NCBI GenBank assembly: GCA_039181495.1
Contig: JBCDCP010000105.1
Span: 1 to 9,848, forward strand
Origin: JBCDCP01 sp039181495
GTDB lineage: Bacteria > Pseudomonadota > Alphaproteobacteria > Rhizobiales > Tepidamorphaceae
Length of the DNA stretch: 9,848 nucleotides
Direction of reading: 5' to 3'
The notes under the pieces were generated by a model. That model had not been told where the DNA came from and did not search any database. It saw only the letters and a program-made list of their open reading frames with translations. Both the position numbers and the translations under genes were made by a program. This document shows positions 6,602 through 9,848 of this stretch, piece by piece. Each line of letters opens with the position of its first letter. The stretch's first letter is position 1.

Positions 6602-7957
6602 ATGGCTGACCTGGCGTTCTCGCATCTTGCGCGTTTGCCCTATCATCAGGATCTGACAGGCTGCCTTGCCGAGACCGTCGGTGGCGATGGCCTGCATGCG
6701 ACGGATTTTGCAGAACACTTGACCATCGCCGGCGAAGCCGTTGTCTGGCTTGAGGCTCAATACGCGGCGCGTAGCCTGCCGCTCCTGACTTGCCCGGACC
6801 TGACGGACGATTTGGCCGACATCGATGAGGTCGCCGCTTGGCTCGCAGATGGCATGGATGACGTTGTCTGCCTGGGAACTGGCGGATCCAGCCTTGGTGG
6901 GCAGTCGCTCGCCCAGGCGGCGGGGTGGCGGCACCCGGTGGCAGGCGATTTTCGTCCACGCCCACGGCTGCATTTCCTCGACAATCTCGACGGCGCAAGC
7001 ATGGCCGCCGCGCTGAACGCTCTGAACCTGTCGAGGACGCGCTTCTTCGCAGTTTCGAAATCCGGCGGCACCGGTGAAACGCTGATCCAGCTCATTGCCG
7101 TCCTCTCGGCGCTGGCTGAGGCCGGGCTTTCGCCTTCTGATCATATTGTCGCGGTCACCGAACCGGGTGAGGGTAACAAGCTGCGTAGCTTGCTGGAGCC
7201 CGAAGGGGTGCGGATCGTTGATCACATGGAAGGTCTCGGCGGACGCTTCGTCGCGCTGTCCAATGTCGGACTGATCCCAGCCAAACTTGCGGGCGCTGAC
7301 CCTGCCGCTGTCCGCGCCGGAGCACGCGCCGTCCGCGATCACTGCCTTGCCGGTGTCGCCACCGACATTGCCGACGTTCCGCCGGCCACTGGTGCCGCCG
7401 TCGCGGTCGGATTGATGCGCGAGCAGGGTGCCACGCTGAATGTCCTGATGGGTTATGGCGATGGCTTCGAACGTCTGACCCGCTGGTGGGTTCAACTTTG
7501 GGCCGAGTCGCTGGGCAAGGAAGGTCTGGGTCTGACCCCGGTGGGTGCCATCGGACCCGTCGATCAGCACAGCCAGCTGCAACTCTTCCTCGATGGCCCA
7601 CGCGATAAGTTGGTCACCCTGCTGATGCGGAATGGCTCAGGCGAAGGTCCATTGCTGGATACCGATCTTGCCAAGCGAGCCGGCGAACCGGGCTTTGCCG
7701 GCAAGCATGTCGGTGATTTCGTCTGGGCGCAGCAATGCGCCACTGCCGACACGCTGATCCGCAATGGCCGCCCCGTCCGCCGCATCATCGTCTCTGAATC
7801 GAGCGAACAGACACTCGGCGCGCTGATGATGCACTTCATGCTCGAGACCATCATCGCGGCGCATGTTCTCGGGGTGAACGCGTTCGACCAACCCGCGGTC
7901 GAGGAAGGCAAGGTGCTGGCCAAATCCTATCTCGCGGGCGAGGCGGGCAGCGCATGA
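6602..7957 (+). CDS. pgi: Glucose-6-phosphate isomerase, short form
   Basis: Cytoplasmic enzyme interconverting glucose 6-phosphate and fructose 6-phosphate in glycolysis, gluconeogenesis or the Entner-Doudoroff route. The sugar-phosphate-binding SIS fold is shown by GTGGSSLGG (92-100) and SKSGGTGETL (152-161). Catalytic positions by alignment are E302 in ESLGKEG, H323 in DQHSQLQL, and K437 in FDQPAVEEGK. The last motif carries Ala where the family signature usually has Gly (DQPGVE). At 451 residues it is near the shorter bacterial type and about 100 residues shorter than the E. coli-type enzyme. Start at 6602 is the only reasonable ATG before the conserved region; the leader holds an inverted repeat. 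The stop overlaps the mutL start (ATGA), implying coupled translation. A different aldose-ketose phosphate isomerase specificity cannot be excluded. Confidence 0.9.
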   Translation: MADLAFSHLARLPYHQDLTGCLAETVGGDGLHATDFAEHLTIAGEAVVWLEAQYAARSLPLLTCPDLTDDLADIDEVAAWLADGMDDVVCLGTGGSSLGGQSLAQAAGWRHPVAGDFRPRPRLHFLDNLDGASMAAALNALNLSRTRFFAVSKSGGTGETLIQLIAVLSALAEAGLSPSDHIVAVTEPGEGNKLRSLLEPEGVRIVDHMEGLGGRFVALSNVGLIPAKLAGADPAAVRAGARAVRDHCLAGVATDIADVPPATGAAVAVGLMREQGATLNVLMGYGDGFERLTRWWVQLWAESLGKEGLGLTPVGAIGPVDQHSQLQLFLDGPRDKLVTLLMRNGSGEGPLLDTDLAKRAGEPGFAGKHVGDFVWAQQCATADTLIRNGRPVRRIIVSESSEQTLGALMMHFMLETIIAAHVLGVNAFDQPAVEEGKVLAKSYLAGEAGSA

Positions 7958-9762
7958 CCATCATCCGGCTGCCTGATCATGTCATTGACCAGATCGCCGC
8001 CGGTGAGGTCATCGAGCGACCGGCCAGTGTCGTCAAGGAGCTCACGGAAAATGCCATCGATGCCGGTGCGACACGCATCGATGTGGCCATCGAAGGTGCT
8101 GGCAAACGGCTGATCCGGGTGATCGATGACGGCGCGGGCATGGACTCAGAAGGTTTGAGACTGTGTGTCGAGCGCCATGCCACCTCGAAGCTCGATCCCG
8201 ACGCGCCGATGAGCATCTCCGCGCTCGGCTTTCGCGGCGAGGCACTGCCCTCGATTGGATCGGTGGCGCGCCTGTCAATCAGGTCGAAGCGGCAAGGCGG
8301 AAGCGATGCCCACGAGATCATTGTCGACAACGGTCGGCCGCCGGAGCTGAAGCCCGCGTCACTGGGTGGTGGAACCGTGGTTGCGGTTGAGAACCTGTTT
8401 CAATCGGTGCCCGCGCGGCTGAACTTCCTTAAATCCGATGGCGCGGAAAACCAGGCTACGGTGGATATTCTGCGCCGGCTGGCGCTGGCCCACCCCGGCA
8501 TTGCGTTTTCGTTAGCCGCCGATGGCCGGGTGCTGCTCGATGCGCCCCCGACAATCAAAGCCGGACTGATCGATCGGATACGCGGCGTTCTTGGCGGCGA
8601 CTTTGCTGACAATGCCCTGTCGATCCGGGCCGAGAAGGACGGTGTGGCGCTGACCGGCCTTGCTGGCCTGCCGACCTACCACAAACCCTCCACGCGCTGG
8701 CAGTTCCTGTTCGTCAATGGCCGGCCGGTGCGCGATAGGCAGCTGATATCCGCGATCCGCGCCGGCTATCTCGATGTCATGGCGCGCGACAAGTTTCCCT
8801 TTGTCTGCCTGTTCCTGACGCTTGATCCGGACCGCGTCGACGTCAACGTCCATCCAACCAAAGCAGAAGTGCGATTTCGCGATCCGGGACTTGTACGCGG
8901 GCTGATTGTCTCCGCCCTGCGCAATGCGTTCGCGACCCACGGACCGGCGACTGCGCGGGCCGATCTGTCGCGGCGGGTTTCCATGCCCGCGCCCCATTCA
9001 CTGCGTGAGCAAACCGGCAATCGTGGGTTTGGCGAAGGCGAGCAACGGCGCTTCGGTGGTTTTGCACCACTTCCGGGCGAACCCGGGAGCGCGTCGGCAC
9101 CGATGCCGCAGTCCGAGCCCGCATCCTTCGCCCCTGCGGCCTATGCGGCACCGGACGAGGCGACACTGGCCGATCCCGACGGCTTTCCGCTTGGTGCCGC
9201 GCGGGCCCAGCTGCATGAGACCTACATCGTCGCTCAGACCGATGACGGCATCGTGCTGGTCGATCAGCATGCCGCCCATGAGCGCCTGGTCTATGAGCGG
9301 ATGAAGGCGGCACTGGCCGAGAACGGTGTTGAGCGCCAGGCGCTGCTAGTGCCGGAAATCGTTTCCATGGACCCAGCCGATTGCGCGCGGCTCTGCGAAC
9401 ACGCCGAGGCACTGATGCCTCTTGGGCTGGTCATCGAGAGTTTTGGGCCCGATGCGGTCTGCGTCCGTGAGGTGCCATCCATGCTTGGCAAGGCGGACAT
9501 ACAGGCACTGGTGCGCGGCATCGCCGACGATATCGCCGAGCATGGTGGTTCGGTGCTGCTCGAAGACAAGCTGCACGCCATTGCCGCCACAATGGCCTGT
9601 CACGGCTCGGTGCGCGCCGGTCGCCGCCTGCGTCCCGAAGAGATGAATGCGTTGTTGCGTGACATCGAGGCGACCCCCAACGCCAGCCAGTGCAACCACG
9701 GCCGGCCGACCTTCATCCGCCTCAGCCTCGATGAGATCGAGAAGCTGTTCGGGCGGCGGTGA
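7954..9762 (+). CDS. mutL: DNA mismatch repair protein MutL with endonuclease domain
   Basis: The 602-residue product links mismatch recognition by MutS to strand removal. The N-terminal GHKL ATPase has E29 (general base) and N33 in KELTENAIDAGA, DDGAGM (58-63) and GFRGEALPSIGS (92-103), followed by the transducer domain with FVNGRPV (253-259) and VNVHPTKAEVRF (298-308). A low-complexity Pro/Ala/Gly linker spans about 330-410. The C-terminal dimerisation domain has the metal-dependent nicking motif DQHAAHE...E (437-448), ACHGSVRAG (548-556) and CNHGRPT (580-586). This is the set found in MutL of species lacking MutH, so the protein should itself nick the daughter strand. QALLVPE (462-468) aligns with the sliding-clamp binding segment. 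The start overlaps the isomerase stop by four bases. Confidence 0.97.
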   Translation: MTIIRLPDHVIDQIAAGEVIERPASVVKELTENAIDAGATRIDVAIEGAGKRLIRVIDDGAGMDSEGLRLCVERHATSKLDPDAPMSISALGFRGEALPSIGSVARLSIRSKRQGGSDAHEIIVDNGRPPELKPASLGGGTVVAVENLFQSVPARLNFLKSDGAENQATVDILRRLALAHPGIAFSLAADGRVLLDAPPTIKAGLIDRIRGVLGGDFADNALSIRAEKDGVALTGLAGLPTYHKPSTRWQFLFVNGRPVRDRQLISAIRAGYLDVMARDKFPFVCLFLTLDPDRVDVNVHPTKAEVRFRDPGLVRGLIVSALRNAFATHGPATARADLSRRVSMPAPHSLREQTGNRGFGEGEQRRFGGFAPLPGEPGSASAPMPQSEPASFAPAAYAAPDEATLADPDGFPLGAARAQLHETYIVAQTDDGIVLVDQHAAHERLVYERMKAALAENGVERQALLVPEIVSMDPADCARLCEHAEALMPLGLVIESFGPDAVCVREVPSMLGKADIQALVRGIADDIAEHGGSVLLEDKLHAIAATMACHGSVRAGRRLRPEEMNALLRDIEATPNASQCNHGRPTFIRLSLDEIEKLFGRR

Positions 9763-9773
9763 GGGCCAGGTCC

Positions 9774-9848
9774 ATGGACCGTGCATTCATATTTGACGTT
9801 TTCGGCAGTCTGGTTGATTGGCGCGAGGGCGTTGCCACCGTTGCTGGC
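9774..9848 (+). CDS. HAD superfamily, haloacid dehalogenase type II-like (5' end only)
   Basis: Twenty-five codons are visible from the ATG at 9774, 11 bases after mutL, with the purine-rich GAGGGCCAGG just upstream as a likely ribosome binding site. FIFDVFGSLVDWREGV is HAD motif I as found in L-2-haloacid dehalogenase-like proteins; the nucleophile would be Asp8. The usual Thr after FG is Ser here. The rest lies beyond the window, so substrate (haloacid, phosphate ester or other) cannot be decided. The short spacing suggests the same transcript as mutL. Confidence 0.75.
   Translation, partial: MDRAFIFDVFGSLVDWREGVATVAG

Noticed and set aside
6569..7582. Long open frame of 337 codons on the minus strand opposite the isomerase gene
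   Set aside because: Its product shows no recognisable motif, and the + strand frame there is a clear isomerase. Long antisense frames are expected opposite GC-rich coding DNA.
9009..9183. Low-complexity Pro/Ala/Gly segment in MutL as a possible insertion or fusion joint
   Set aside because: A variable linker between the ATPase and dimerisation domains is normal for MutL, and the total length of 602 residues is typical.
1..9848. Possible new defence, mobile or biosynthetic system
   Set aside because: Every long gene belongs to a known housekeeping or envelope family, base composition looks even throughout, and no transposase, integrase, tRNA, direct-repeat array or toxin-antitoxin pair is visible.

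Overview
The window is a GC-rich block of housekeeping and envelope genes, all on the + strand, from an alphaproteobacterium, probably Rhizobiales-like. I infer this from three things: the isoleucyl-tRNA synthetase sequence style, including a C-terminal zinc knuckle reduced to one cysteine; a MutL carrying the endonuclease motif of bacteria without MutH; and the gene order ileS - lspA - small lipoprotein - M16 peptidase pair. The species cannot be named from the sequence alone.

Layout. Bases 1-35 do not fit the gene that follows. From about 36 to 2213 runs the C-terminal three quarters of ileS, without its N-terminal HIGH region. Then come lspA (lipoprotein signal peptidase, 2234-2737), a small lipoprotein (2819-3451), a 221-base gap with promoter-like and hairpin elements, a zinc M16 peptidase (3673-5082), a second M16 protein without the zinc motif (5135-6490), a 111-base gap with two inverted repeats, a short-form glucose-6-phosphate isomerase (6602-7957), mutL (7954-9762, overlapping the previous gene by 4 bases), and the first 25 codons of a HAD-type haloacid dehalogenase-like protein (9774 to the window end).

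How the genes relate. LspA cleaves prolipoproteins, and the next gene encodes one, so enzyme and a likely substrate are neighbours. The two M16 proteins both carry export signals and look like an obligate pair: the first holds the zinc site, the second holds the Arg/Tyr pair typical of the partner half. The isomerase and MutL have no known functional link but are translationally coupled, and the HAD gene follows after 11 bases.

I found no mobile element, CRISPR array, RNA gene or clearly new system. The points most worth a second look are the abrupt loss of ileS homology with an in-frame stop at the left edge, the split-active-site M16 pair, a perfect dyad in the long spacer of a candidate promoter before the M16 genes, and an 8-base inverted repeat that would cover the start region of the isomerase.
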